Assembly: GCA_946497265.1 (NCBI GenBank)
Contig: CAMMKL010000095.1
Location: forward strand, 1 to 8,020
DNA length: 8,020 bases
Reading direction: 5' to 3'
Source: an uncultured Clostridia bacterium
Lineage (GTDB): Bacteria; Bacillota; Clostridia; Oscillospirales; Acutalibacteraceae
Positions 1-6,925 of the stretch are shown here, piece after piece (the first letter of the stretch is position 1; each line of letters opens with the position of its first letter). The notes beneath the pieces were generated by a model. It saw nothing but the letters and a program-made list of their open reading frames with translations, was not told the origin of the DNA and ran no database searches. A program made the position numbers and the translations under genes.

Positions 1-2
1 AC

Positions 3-95
3 GGCGTTTCCTTACAGCAGCTTTTAAACGCCAATCCTTCCATTTCCGACCCCAACCTCATCCGCCCCGGCCAAATCATCCGTATCCCCGGTTAA
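3..95 (+). CDS. LysM-domain protein, C-terminal end (5' part outside window)
   Basis: Only the last 30 residues and the stop are inside the window, read in frame 3. The peptide begins GVSLQQLLNANP and ends in LIRPGQIIRIPG before TAA. This is the second half of a LysM repeat: the helix with the N-A-N-P turn, then the P-G-Q-x-I-x-I-P strand. LysM modules bind GlcNAc-containing glycans such as peptidoglycan and are found on cell-wall hydrolases, spore-coat proteins and adhesins. The domain sits at the extreme C terminus, so the enzymatic or anchoring part, if any, lies upstream outside the window. The gene converges on the minus-strand array and is separated from it by a long hairpin. The LysM call is firm; the function of the whole protein cannot be stated. 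Confidence 0.85.
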   Translation, partial: GVSLQQLLNANPSISDPNLIRPGQIIRIPG

Positions 96-97
96 CC

Positions 98-132
98 GCA
101 AGGCCGGGCAAGCGATGCTTGCCCGGCCTTGC
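98..132. terminator. Perfect 16-bp hairpin between convergent genes, probable bidirectional terminator
   Basis: The arms 98-113 and 117-132 are perfect reverse complements (16 bp, GC-rich) around a 3-nt GAT loop. The hairpin begins 2 bp after the LysM stop (95) and ends directly at the stop codon of the 59-residue minus-strand gene (133-135), so it fills the convergent gap. Neither side has a proper U-tract: the plus side continues tcattcctct and the minus side GGTTAACC. It is therefore a terminator-like stem by position and strength, without the classical T run; it could also protect 3' ends. Confidence 0.7.
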
Positions 133-312
133 TCATTCCTCTAATATCCGGTACTGCAAATTTTCCCAAACCAGTTTGCTGCCTTCGTCGATTTCTTCGG
201 GAAGAAGGGCGCGCGCTACCTGGATAAGTTCCTCATCCTCCCGATCCGTGCGGCGCAAAAAGGCATAATCCCCGTCTATACGGGCAACCCGGTAATAGAT
301 TGCCTCAAACAT
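133..312 (-). CDS. Small 59-residue protein coupled to the GH89 gene, distantly DUF3006-like
   Basis: The reading frame starts with ATG at 312-310 and ends with TGA at 135-133, giving 59 residues. It begins MFEAIYYRVARIDGDYAFLR and ends NLQYRILEE. It has a strong Shine-Dalgarno GGAGGA at 326-321, 8 nt before the ATG, inside the end of the GH89 gene. Its first 8 nt overlap the GH89 stop, so it is very likely translationally coupled. The protein is acidic and has no membrane segment, signal peptide or cysteine. The pattern R-x-D-G-D-Y-A, then A-L-L-P, then E-G recalls the small DUF3006-type beta proteins (R-x-E-G-D-x-A ... L-P ... G-D), but that is a resemblance by eye. Function is unknown. Its placement as the last gene of the run suggests constant co-expression with the hydrolase. 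Confidence 0.8.
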   Translation of the reverse strand: MFEAIYYRVARIDGDYAFLRRTDREDEELIQVARALLPEEIDEGSKLVWENLQYRILEE

Positions 313-2452
313 AAGCCGCTTCCTCCGATAAAAATGCCAGCGCCTTTTCTGCAGCCTCTTTTAATCCGCCGTTCTCATTAAGAGGATACCGTTTCCCGCT
401 GAGCGCAAATTGATTTTCTGCTTCAAACCAATCAATCTGGGGCAGCTCTTCCGGCCGGTTCAAATAAAGATGCAACAAGCCAATAAAAGAATCCCAGCGC
501 GGCCGGTAAAAATCTGTAATCATCTCGGCATATTCTCGATGGGCATAATCGCGTAGCATAGTCGATCCCGCCTTATCCCCCCATACGGTAATCAACGCTT
601 TGGCGTTGAACAGGAACATACGGCGCTCGCTTTCCGTCTTGCCATACGCCCAGGCCTCTTCCAGCCAATCCCCCAGGCAAGTGTTGCGGTTGGTTTTGAG
701 CACCTCGGCCTGTATGTCGAAATGGGCGAGGAAGCGGTTCGACCACCGGGTAAACCCATCCGCATCGCCCTTTGTCCAGGCGGCGGAGAATTGCTCCAGC
801 GAATGCCAGCCGTTATTGGCCACACACTGGCGAACGACGTCGGTCAAGTCAAGCAAATACCCTTCCGATTCTTTGCATTCCTCATAGACAGATAACAAAA
901 GCCGCGCCGCTTCCACGAGCTTTTCGGTATCGTAATTAAATTCCGTGCTTCCCCAGAAGGAAACATTTTTCACCCGAAGATCCGGACGTGCGCAAAGGGC
1001 AGACTGGCGCGGCGCACTGATGCCGCTGCGCAAATATACGTCGTCGGCAAGGATCCTCCAAGCACGCAGTGCATTCTCCGGAACCAAACCGTATCGGCGC
1101 AGAAGGAAATCGCTTAAATAATCTTCTTCTGTTGGGCAGGCTTGAGCAAATGCGGTATGGTTAAATAGGTCAAAAAAGACCTCGTCCATGGTAATGGCCT
1201 CCATCATCAGCCCAATGCCAACCATGTTATTTGCCGGCGTTTCGTCAATGCGGAACGGCTGGCGCAGGCTATTACCAAAATTACCGCTAATCACCCGGTT
1301 CCCGCCAAAATTATTGACCGTACAGTATAGCCACGGAGAATTCCCAAAGTCGTCCCCTGCGTCAAAACTTTCATCCGCACTCAGATTCGCTACCAGCACA
1401 TGCTCCTTGTCCAGCTTCTGAAGCATCTCGCGGTGCGGGTTGCCCTGCCATCCCTGTAAAAACCAAACGGCTCCAGGGTTGTGTTCCCTCATTTTAGCAA
1501 GCGTTTTTCTTCCATACTCCGGCAAATCGATCCCCTCGACTCTTCCCCCTTCATGGAATGGGTCTGTCGAAAAATAGCTGATCTTCCCAAAATAGTGTTC
1601 CGTCAGGCGGTAAAAGGAATCCGCTACCCGGTCGTACATCGGATCTTCAGGTAAAAGCAGAGGGGGCCGCTCAAAATCACACCATTCACCCTGTCCAAAG
1701 GGGCTCGACTCCGGGAAATGCTTTTCAAAATCAAGCGGAACCATCCCGCAAAAGCCTGGCGCCATAATCCCGACGCCAAACGATTGCAGCTTTTCGTTCA
1801 TCCGGTTGGCAAGCTTTACCCGGTCGTCGTACCACCAATCGGGCAGATCCCCGCCGAAACCCGTCATGTTCAGCATCCATTGCCACGGAAGATACAGCGG
1901 GCCGGCCAAAAAATCATTTATCTGCCTCTTTTGATAGCCCAGCTCCGCCAAAAGGTCGCGCCAGACCGCTTCATGCCCGATGGGGTTTAACACCAGGTTC
2001 ACTCCGCTCAACAGCATCCAATCGGTCAGGCGTTCGTATTGTTCCCATTTCCAAAAGGCAGTCGTATACCCAAACGTACAGTAATTAAAAAAGTACCGGT
2101 AAAGGAAGGGCGACGCTACCCTTCTGTGCCCTCCGACTTTGGGCGGCCGCTCCGGCAAACAAAGCCGTTTGGTCAGCGGGCCTACAAAGCATCCGCATCT
2201 TTCCTGCAAATACCAATTAAATGCTGCGCAAGCCGCCGTGCCGCTGGTTGCGCGGATGCAAATGCCTTCCCCCTGGTCAAAGATTTCATATACGTCCATT
2301 CCCACCTGTTCGCCTTTGATCTGTTCCACCGAAAGCACCTGCGCATAACGTGGATTCCCTGTCACACGTTCCACCAGCGCCAGTACGCTGCTGTTGTCAA
2401 GCCGCGGTTCTATGTTTTCCCTTTTCATCTGTGCATATGGTAATGCAATCAT
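305..2452 (-). CDS. GH89 family alpha-N-acetylglucosaminidase, intracellular form
   Basis: This 715-residue protein matches the NAGLU/GH89 family over its whole length. An N-terminal alpha/beta domain covers about 1-105, the catalytic barrel about 115-435 and an all-helical C-terminal domain about 440-712. Family signatures seen are NYCTFGYTTAFWKWE (123-137), LPWQWM (188-193), PGFCGMVP (232-239), the STDPFHEGG segment with the likely acid/base E301, LQGW (332-335), NNFGGN (380-385) and GIGLMMEAI with the likely nucleophile E418. The 117-residue spacing of the two glutamates fits the family. It should remove terminal alpha-linked GlcNAc, as in mucin O-glycans or heparan-type oligosaccharides. 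There is no signal peptide, membrane anchor or carbohydrate-binding module, so it is predicted cytosolic, unlike many secreted bacterial GH89 enzymes. The ATG has a Shine-Dalgarno AGAAGGGAG 8 nt upstream (2469-2461). It follows the DUF3810 gene by 40 bp. Exact substrate is inferred. Confidence 0.95.
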   Translation of the reverse strand: MIALPYAQMKRENIEPRLDNSSVLALVERVTGNPRYAQVLSVEQIKGEQVGMDVYEIFDQGEGICIRATSGTAACAAFNWYLQERCGCFVGPLTKRLCLPERPPKVGGHRRVASPFLYRYFFNYCTFGYTTAFWKWEQYERLTDWMLLSGVNLVLNPIGHEAVWRDLLAELGYQKRQINDFLAGPLYLPWQWMLNMTGFGGDLPDWWYDDRVKLANRMNEKLQSFGVGIMAPGFCGMVPLDFEKHFPESSPFGQGEWCDFERPPLLLPEDPMYDRVADSFYRLTEHYFGKISYFSTDPFHEGGRVEGIDLPEYGRKTLAKMREHNPGAVWFLQGWQGNPHREMLQKLDKEHVLVANLSADESFDAGDDFGNSPWLYCTVNNFGGNRVISGNFGNSLRQPFRIDETPANNMVGIGLMMEAITMDEVFFDLFNHTAFAQACPTEEDYLSDFLLRRYGLVPENALRAWRILADDVYLRSGISAPRQSALCARPDLRVKNVSFWGSTEFNYDTEKLVEAARLLLSVYEECKESEGYLLDLTDVVRQCVANNGWHSLEQFSAAWTKGDADGFTRWSNRFLAHFDIQAEVLKTNRNTCLGDWLEEAWAYGKTESERRMFLFNAKALITVWGDKAGSTMLRDYAHREYAEMITDFYRPRWDSFIGLLHLYLNRPEELPQIDWFEAENQFALSGKRYPLNENGGLKEAAEKALAFLSEEAAYV
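321..326 (-). promoter_or_regulatory. Ribosome binding site of the 59-residue gene
   Basis: The minus strand reads GGAGGA here, 8 nt before the ATG at 312. It lies within the last codons of the GH89 gene and is the main evidence that the small overlapping frame is a real gene. Confidence 0.75.
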
Positions 2453-2492
2453 TTTCGTTACTCCCTTCTAAAAATAAGTTAAAAATAGCACA

Positions 2493-3614
2493 TCAATAGG
2501 ATAGGCCATGGCGCTGCCGGTATTCCGCCAACAGCAGGTCTACCATGCGGCCATAGCTCTGCACGCCATCCACTTGGCCGTTAGCCGCAAGATACGCGCC
2601 GTTCACCGAATCGGCCGCCTGTGCGATCGGCGTTTCAAATTGCCGCCAATAGGCGTTGTGTGCGGCAAGATCCCGTTTTACCCCTTCCCCAAGCAGGGCA
2701 TACACCTGTGCAAAGGCCTCCTGATCCACTTCATATAAGGCGTTGCTTGCATGGATATAGGCAAGCATGGTTCCGGAATATCGGAAATCCACGCTGTCGC
2801 TTAACATACAGGCCAGATAGGCGATGAAGTTCGCTTCATCTTCCCGCATATATCCGCGCAAATGGTTCAGCTCATGACACATAGTAGACGGTATGGAATA
2901 GGCGGGCACGTCCACATTGACATTCGCTTCAAATGTAAACGGGAAAAAGATCCCGGTAATTTGCAGATACGACATCCCTCTGGACCACAACACCGGTTTG
3001 GGAGGTCCGTACCCTGCTTGTAAAGTAGGATATTGTTCCGACAAGCGGTCATAACAGTCGCGCGCGGCCTGCGCCTGTTCATAGTGGCTGCCAAAAGAGC
3101 TTGCCATTACGCCGGAGGCATCCTCCCGTACCTCCAGACGCAGGCTGCTAGCCTTAAGCGCCAGCTCTTCGCATAGCCCGATAAGCTCTTCTGCTGAAGA
3201 AGCCCGAACTCCCAGACCGCTGACTTCCGAAAACGGATAGCGGTAATAGTTAATGCCGCAATTTACAACAAAAAGAAAATACAAAACGCTGGCCACACAG
3301 CATAAATGCAGAAAACAGGCCATGGTACGCCTAGTTCTCCCGGCCTTGTAGCGCAACATGCGGATAGTGTAAACGGCGATACCTGTTACAAAAGCTGCCG
3401 CCAACCCATATACCACCCATTCCCCTACGGAGAATGGAAACCAGGAACTGATAAAATTCCCCAATTTGGATACCCAGACATATATGGTGGTAGCGTACCA
3501 TTCTGCGAAGCGGGGGCTGAATTTTGCCGTTACCGTCAAGCATAGCCCAAGCGGCAGTAAAAGCAGCAGCCGGCACCGTTTTTGATGTAATAACTCCCTG
3601 CAATCCTTTTTCAA
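2493..3614 (-). CDS. DUF3810 family membrane protein with HExxH metallopeptidase motif
   Basis: From the TTG at 3614 this is a 373-residue protein. A basic N terminus is followed by three membrane segments at about 16-31, 65-85 and 99-118; a positively charged loop (RMLRYKAGRTRR) lies between the second and third. This predicts N-inside and the large C-terminal domain outside. Family marks include the FAEWYATTIY and WFPFSVGEW segments after the first helix. The extracytoplasmic domain holds HELNH at 247-251, an HExxH zinc motif, followed by LRGYMREDEANF with E258 and E260 as candidate third ligands. DUF3810 proteins are uncharacterised; a zinc peptidase role is inferred from the motif only. 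The frame stays open to a TTG at 3641 (382 residues), but that TTG has no ribosome site, while the TTG at 3614 has GGGGG 6 nt upstream. It lies 61 bp after the permease gene and 40 bp before the GH89 gene. Confidence 0.88.
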   Translation of the reverse strand: MKKDCRELLHQKRCRLLLLLPLGLCLTVTAKFSPRFAEWYATTIYVWVSKLGNFISSWFPFSVGEWVVYGLAAAFVTGIAVYTIRMLRYKAGRTRRTMACFLHLCCVASVLYFLFVVNCGINYYRYPFSEVSGLGVRASSAEELIGLCEELALKASSLRLEVREDASGVMASSFGSHYEQAQAARDCYDRLSEQYPTLQAGYGPPKPVLWSRGMSYLQITGIFFPFTFEANVNVDVPAYSIPSTMCHELNHLRGYMREDEANFIAYLACMLSDSVDFRYSGTMLAYIHASNALYEVDQEAFAQVYALLGEGVKRDLAAHNAYWRQFETPIAQAADSVNGAYLAANGQVDGVQSYGRMVDLLLAEYRQRHGLSY

Positions 3615-3620
3615 GACGTT

Positions 3621-3625
3621 CCCCC
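3621..3625 (-). promoter_or_regulatory. Ribosome binding site that fixes the TTG start of the DUF3810 gene
   Basis: The minus strand reads GGGGGAA here, with GGGGG ending 6 nt before TTG at 3614-3612. The alternative TTG at 3641 is preceded only by AT-rich repeats. The nearer start also leaves a typical basic N terminus (KKDCRELLHQKR) before the first membrane helix. Confidence 0.6.
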
Positions 3626-3649
3626 ATATCCAAATATACAAACGGTTGC

Positions 3650-3671
3650 TTTGATCTTATTTTGATCTTAT
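3650..3671 (-). repeat. Two tandem copies of an 11-bp repeat upstream of the DUF3810 gene
   Basis: On the minus strand the unit ATAAGATCAAA occurs twice back to back (3671-3661 and 3660-3650) with no mismatch. It lies in the 61-bp gap between the permease stop (3676) and the DUF3810 start (3614). It may be a double operator site or a simple slippage duplication. A TATATT element follows at about 3640-3635 and could be a -10 box, but no good -35 box is visible at the right distance. Confidence 0.7.
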
Positions 3672-3675
3672 CTAT

Positions 3676-4785
3676 CTACAAAATCAGATAGGAAACTCCC
3701 AGAAGAAATGCGAAAACCCCTATGTTCAGCACTGTGAACACCAGCAAATACCGTCCTATCTTTGCCCCGGGCAGCTTTGCGTACAGTTTGTACGAAATGA
3801 GGCTTGCCAGAGAAGCGACCAGCGTCCCCACACCGCCAATATTGGTACCCAGCAGCAATGCACGCGCATTTTCAGTAAAGCCGGAAAGCAAAACCGATGC
3901 AGGGACATTGCTGATTACTTGGCTTACCAGGGCGGAAACAAGCAACTCCCTTCCGGCAAGCAGTTGTTCCAGCAAGGTATGTATTGCATCAATCCTTCCA
4001 AGATTCCCCACAAAAACAAAAAAGCATACAAAGGTGGCCAATAATGCATAATCCACACCGGCAAACACCTTGCGATCCCAGAAAAAAATTCCCGCTATCA
4101 CGCAAAATAACGCCGCTTGGTAAGGCAGCACCCGAAGAACCGCCAAAAGGCAGATAGCCAAAAGCACAAAGGGTACCGCCAACCGGCGAAACGAAAGTGG
4201 GGCCGCCTTCCTTTTAAAGGTAACCGAAACCGGTTTTTGCGGAAGCAAAAGGCATCCCGCCAAAAGTAACAGAAAACCCACCGCTGTAATCGGGACTGTG
4301 GCGGCAAAAAAAGCGGCGTCCGGCATTTGAAAATGCGAATACAAAAAAAGATTCTGCGGATTGCCGACTGGGGTAAGCATACTGCCTAAATTTGCCGCAA
4401 TCGTCTGTAAAACAACCACATAAATGAACGCGCGATCCTGCTCCGTACCATGAAGGATCCATATTGCCAGAGGTACAAAGGTGAGCAGAGCGACATCATT
4501 TGTAATAAACATCGATGAAAAAAAACAAAGCAGTACCAATACCCGGCCCAGGGAACGGATGGTTTTGGTACGCTCCAGAATTACACGGGCTATCCTTTGG
4601 AGGAATCCTACCTTTTGCAGGGCCGCCATCACAGCCATCAAGCAAAATAAGAGCGCCAGTACCCGTAAATCAAAATAGGCCAGATACTCCTTGGAAGGCG
4701 GCACCCAAAGCATGGAAAGCAACGCGGCAAAAAGAGCGGCCGCCAGCACCGTTTCGGACTGTATAAAATCCTTTACCCGCTTCAT
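3676..4785 (-). CDS. SLC13/ArsB-NhaD superfamily (ion transporter) permease
   Basis: This is a 369-residue, very hydrophobic protein with about ten membrane segments. It has the inverted two-repeat layout of the ion-transporter superfamily. In the first half FITNDVALLTFVPLA (93-107) is followed by ANLGSMLTPVGNPQNL (131-146), the hairpin that in this group carries substrate and cation contacts. The second half repeats the design: SQVISNVPASVLLSGF (288-303), then GTNIGGVGTL (313-322). Members move dicarboxylates, sulfate, arsenite or sodium/protons across the inner membrane, and the sequence alone does not choose among these. Its start ATG overlaps the stop of the upstream C_GCAxxG gene as ATGA. 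The nearest GGAGGGG lies 14 nt upstream, a little far, so translation probably depends on re-initiation after the upstream gene. No terminator follows. The fold is certain, the substrate unknown. Confidence 0.9.
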   Translation of the reverse strand: MKRVKDFIQSETVLAAALFAALLSMLWVPPSKEYLAYFDLRVLALLFCLMAVMAALQKVGFLQRIARVILERTKTIRSLGRVLVLLCFFSSMFITNDVALLTFVPLAIWILHGTEQDRAFIYVVVLQTIAANLGSMLTPVGNPQNLFLYSHFQMPDAAFFAATVPITAVGFLLLLAGCLLLPQKPVSVTFKRKAAPLSFRRLAVPFVLLAICLLAVLRVLPYQAALFCVIAGIFFWDRKVFAGVDYALLATFVCFFVFVGNLGRIDAIHTLLEQLLAGRELLVSALVSQVISNVPASVLLSGFTENARALLLGTNIGGVGTLVASLASLISYKLYAKLPGAKIGRYLLVFTVLNIGVFAFLLGVSYLIL

Positions 4786-5249
4786 TCTTCGGTGTGCTGC
4801 CCCTCCAAATACTCTTGCAGGATCTGTGCGGCGCTGGCCACCAATCTACCGCAAGGGCGCTTGCTGTAATAATTTTCCGTGCGAGCTTCCGGGGTTGGGG
4901 AGGTATCTGCGGCAACCGCGTTGGACTCCAAAAGCTCCCGGCAGATAATCGATCCATTCTTCGCCTTAAAGCGCGCCGCAACCAGCTGAATTTGTTCATA
5001 CAGCCTTTGTTTTTCCAATGCCTCACCCGGGTTGTTATACCCTTGTACCGCTCCCAAAAGGAACGCCATAGCGGAAACCCCGCCGCACACTTCACGCAGG
5101 CGGCCCATTCCACCGCCGAAGCCGGAAACCAGCCTAGCGGCTTCCTCCGGTACAAGCCCCACATCCTCCGCGAAAGCCAGCACAACCGACTGGCAGCAAT
5201 TGTAACCCTGTTCAAAAAGTGCTTTTGCCCGTTCCGCTTTTGATTCCAT
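4782..5249 (-). CDS. C_GCAxxG_C_C family (redox-active cysteine) protein
   Basis: This 155-residue soluble protein has the family pattern of spaced cysteines. It shows YNCCQSVVLAF (C18, C19), GFGGGMGRLREVCGG (C55), ICREL (C103) and PCGRLV (C133). Family members are small helical proteins thought to bind metal or carry redox-active thiols; no reaction is established. Two deviations stand out. The first motif has adjacent cysteines (NCCQS, where NCAQS is usual), and the core reads CGGVSA rather than the usual CGAVSG. The ATG has GGGG 8 nt upstream (5261-5258). It follows prfC by 58 bp, and its stop overlaps the start of the permease gene in an ATGA, so the pair is tightly coupled. This suggests a shared role, for example handling a thiol-reactive or metal substrate of the permease, which is inference. 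Confidence 0.9.
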   Translation of the reverse strand: MESKAERAKALFEQGYNCCQSVVLAFAEDVGLVPEEAARLVSGFGGGMGRLREVCGGVSAMAFLLGAVQGYNNPGEALEKQRLYEQIQLVAARFKAKNGSIICRELLESNAVAADTSPTPEARTENYYSKRPCGRLVASAAQILQEYLEGQHTEE

Positions 5250-5307
5250 CGTTCATTCCCCATTCCTACATTTATAAGGCAGTTGTTCCCCGCAGCCTGC
5301 CCGGCTG

Positions 5308-6894
5308 TCAATTTTGTCCAAACTCAGAAAGCCGGAGCCCTTCGTTGTGCTCGTAGGCCCACTGGATGCTCCAATTGTTGGCGAACAGCAGCAAATGCCT
5401 TCCCTTCAAATCCTGGATGCGCTTGGTATCCGAGCTTAAGCTCAGCTTTTTCGGGTCTAAGCCTTCGTTCTCAATCCAGCGGATAAATTGGTATGGGAGG
5501 CCCTCCATACGGATATCCACATTATATTCGTTTTTCAGACGGTATTCGAGCACCTCAAATTGCAGGGTACCTACTACGCCTACTATGACCTCCTCCATTC
5601 CGCCGCCCAGCTCCTGAAAAATCTGGATTGCGCCTTCCTGGGCAATTTGGGAAGTCCCCTTGATAAACTGTTTGCGCTTCATGGTGTCTACCTGGCGCAC
5701 CAGGGCAAAGTGTTCCGGCGCAAAGGTGGGAATCCCCGCATAGCGGACTTTTTTCTTCGGCATGCATACGGTATCCCCGATGGAAAAGATACCCGGGTCG
5801 AACACCCCGATGATATCCCCGGCAAATGCTTCCTCAATGACCTCACGGTCCTGTGCCATAAGCTGCTGCGGCTGGGAAAGCTTCATCTTTTTCCCACCCT
5901 GCACATGCAACACCTCCATCCCCTTTTCAAACCGGCCGGAGCAGATCCGCATAAAAGCAATACGGTCACGATGCGCCTTGTTCATATTCGCCTGGATTTT
6001 AAACACAAAAGCAGAGAAGGGGTCGTTTACCGGGTCCACCGTACCCACATCGGCCTCACGGGCAAGCGGCGGCGTGGTCATTTGCAGAAAATCCTTTAAA
6101 AACGGCTCGACGCCGAAATTGGTCAGAGCGGAACCGAAAAATACCGGAGAAAGCTTGCCGTGGCGCACCTTTTCCAAATCAAATTCCCCGCCCGCGCCGT
6201 CGAGCAGCTCAATGTCGTCCACAAGGGTTTCATAATGCTCCCGCCCAATGATCTCTGCCAGGCGAGGATCGTTGATATCTACCTCCCGGGCCTCCACCTG
6301 GCGGGAACCATTGTTGGCGGTAAACGAAACAATCTCTTTCTTCCCCCGGTCGTACACGCCCTGAAATTCTTTTCCCGCACCGATAGGCCAGTTCATGGGG
6401 TAGGTCTGGATCCCCAGCTCCTGTTCAATCTGCTCCAGCAGATCGAACGGGTTCCTGGCCTCCCGGTCCATCTTGTTAATAAAGGTAAAGATCGGAATAT
6501 CCCGTAAAAGGCAAACCTTAAAAAGCTTTCGGGTCTGGTTTTCCACGCCTTTGGAGGCGTCGATCACCATTACTGCCGAATCCGCTGCCATCAGCGTACG
6601 GTAGGTGTCCTCGGAAAAATCCTGATGCCCAGGGGTATCCAGTATATTGATGCAATAGCCGTCGTAATTAAACTGCATAACAGAGGAGGTAACGGAAATT
6701 CCCCTCTGTTTTTCAATCTCCATCCAATCGGAAACCGCGTGGCGCGCCGCTTTTTTGCCCTTGACCGCACCAGCCAGGGTAATGGCCCCGCCGTACAGCA
6801 AAAATTTTTCGGTCAAGGTTGTTTTTCCCGCGTCCGGGTGTGAGATGATGGCGAAAGTCCTTCTTCGATTGATTTCATTTTCTATCGTTGCCAA
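5308..6894 (-). CDS. prfC: Peptide chain release factor 3 (RF3)
   Basis: RF3 is a cytosolic translational GTPase that removes RF1/RF2 from the ribosome after termination. With the TTG at 6894 the protein has 528 residues, almost exactly the usual length. The GTPase motifs are complete: P-loop SHPDAGKTT (18-26), G2 RGISVTSS (64-71), G3 DTPGH (86-90), G4 NKMD (140-143) and G5 GSAL (254-257). Domain II covers about 292-385 and domain III about 390-528, with FAPEHFALV, GAIQIF and VGVVGTLQFEVL. The TTG start is supported by GGAGGA 6 nt upstream and by the conserved start ATIENEINRRRTFAIISHPDAGK. The frame stays open to a TTG at 6954, but that codon is the -35 box of a promoter. The gene stands alone after its own promoters; the next gene follows after 58 bp with no strong terminator. 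Confidence 0.98.
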   Translation of the reverse strand: MATIENEINRRRTFAIISHPDAGKTTLTEKFLLYGGAITLAGAVKGKKAARHAVSDWMEIEKQRGISVTSSVMQFNYDGYCINILDTPGHQDFSEDTYRTLMAADSAVMVIDASKGVENQTRKLFKVCLLRDIPIFTFINKMDREARNPFDLLEQIEQELGIQTYPMNWPIGAGKEFQGVYDRGKKEIVSFTANNGSRQVEAREVDINDPRLAEIIGREHYETLVDDIELLDGAGGEFDLEKVRHGKLSPVFFGSALTNFGVEPFLKDFLQMTTPPLAREADVGTVDPVNDPFSAFVFKIQANMNKAHRDRIAFMRICSGRFEKGMEVLHVQGGKKMKLSQPQQLMAQDREVIEEAFAGDIIGVFDPGIFSIGDTVCMPKKKVRYAGIPTFAPEHFALVRQVDTMKRKQFIKGTSQIAQEGAIQIFQELGGGMEEVIVGVVGTLQFEVLEYRLKNEYNVDIRMEGLPYQFIRWIENEGLDPKKLSLSSDTKRIQDLKGRHLLLFANNWSIQWAYEHNEGLRLSEFGQN

Positions 6895-6900
6895 AGCCGT

Positions 6901-6906
6901 TCCTCC
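6901..6906 (-). promoter_or_regulatory. Ribosome binding site fixing the prfC TTG start
   Basis: The minus strand reads GGAGGA, 6 nt before TTG at 6894-6892. Nothing comparable precedes the other in-frame TTG at 6954. Confidence 0.8.
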
Positions 6907-6925
6907 ACATGTACAGATTTCGTTT

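Noticed and set aside
3615..3641. TTG at 3641 as start of the DUF3810 gene
   Set aside because: Only AT-rich tandem repeats precede it; GGGGG is correctly placed for the TTG at 3614.
4794..5243. 149-residue plus-strand reading frame
   Set aside because: It mirrors the C_GCAxxG_C_C gene and its residues show no recognisable domain.
5293..5307. Small hairpin after the prfC stop as a terminator
   Set aside because: It has only a 5-bp stem and no following T-run on the minus strand.
4670..5311. 213-residue minus-strand frame overlapping the C_GCAxxG gene and permease start
   Set aside because: It is an alternative frame over two genes with clear family motifs; the peptide is rich in R, W and G and resembles no known protein.
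5271..5311. TTGACA at the prfC stop and TATAAA before the C_GCAxxG gene as a promoter
   Set aside because: The spacer is 29 bp, far too long, and no other -35 box fits the TATAAA.
5488..6099. 203-residue plus-strand reading frame
   Set aside because: It is entirely antisense to conserved RF3 coding sequence and shows no family motif or ribosome site.
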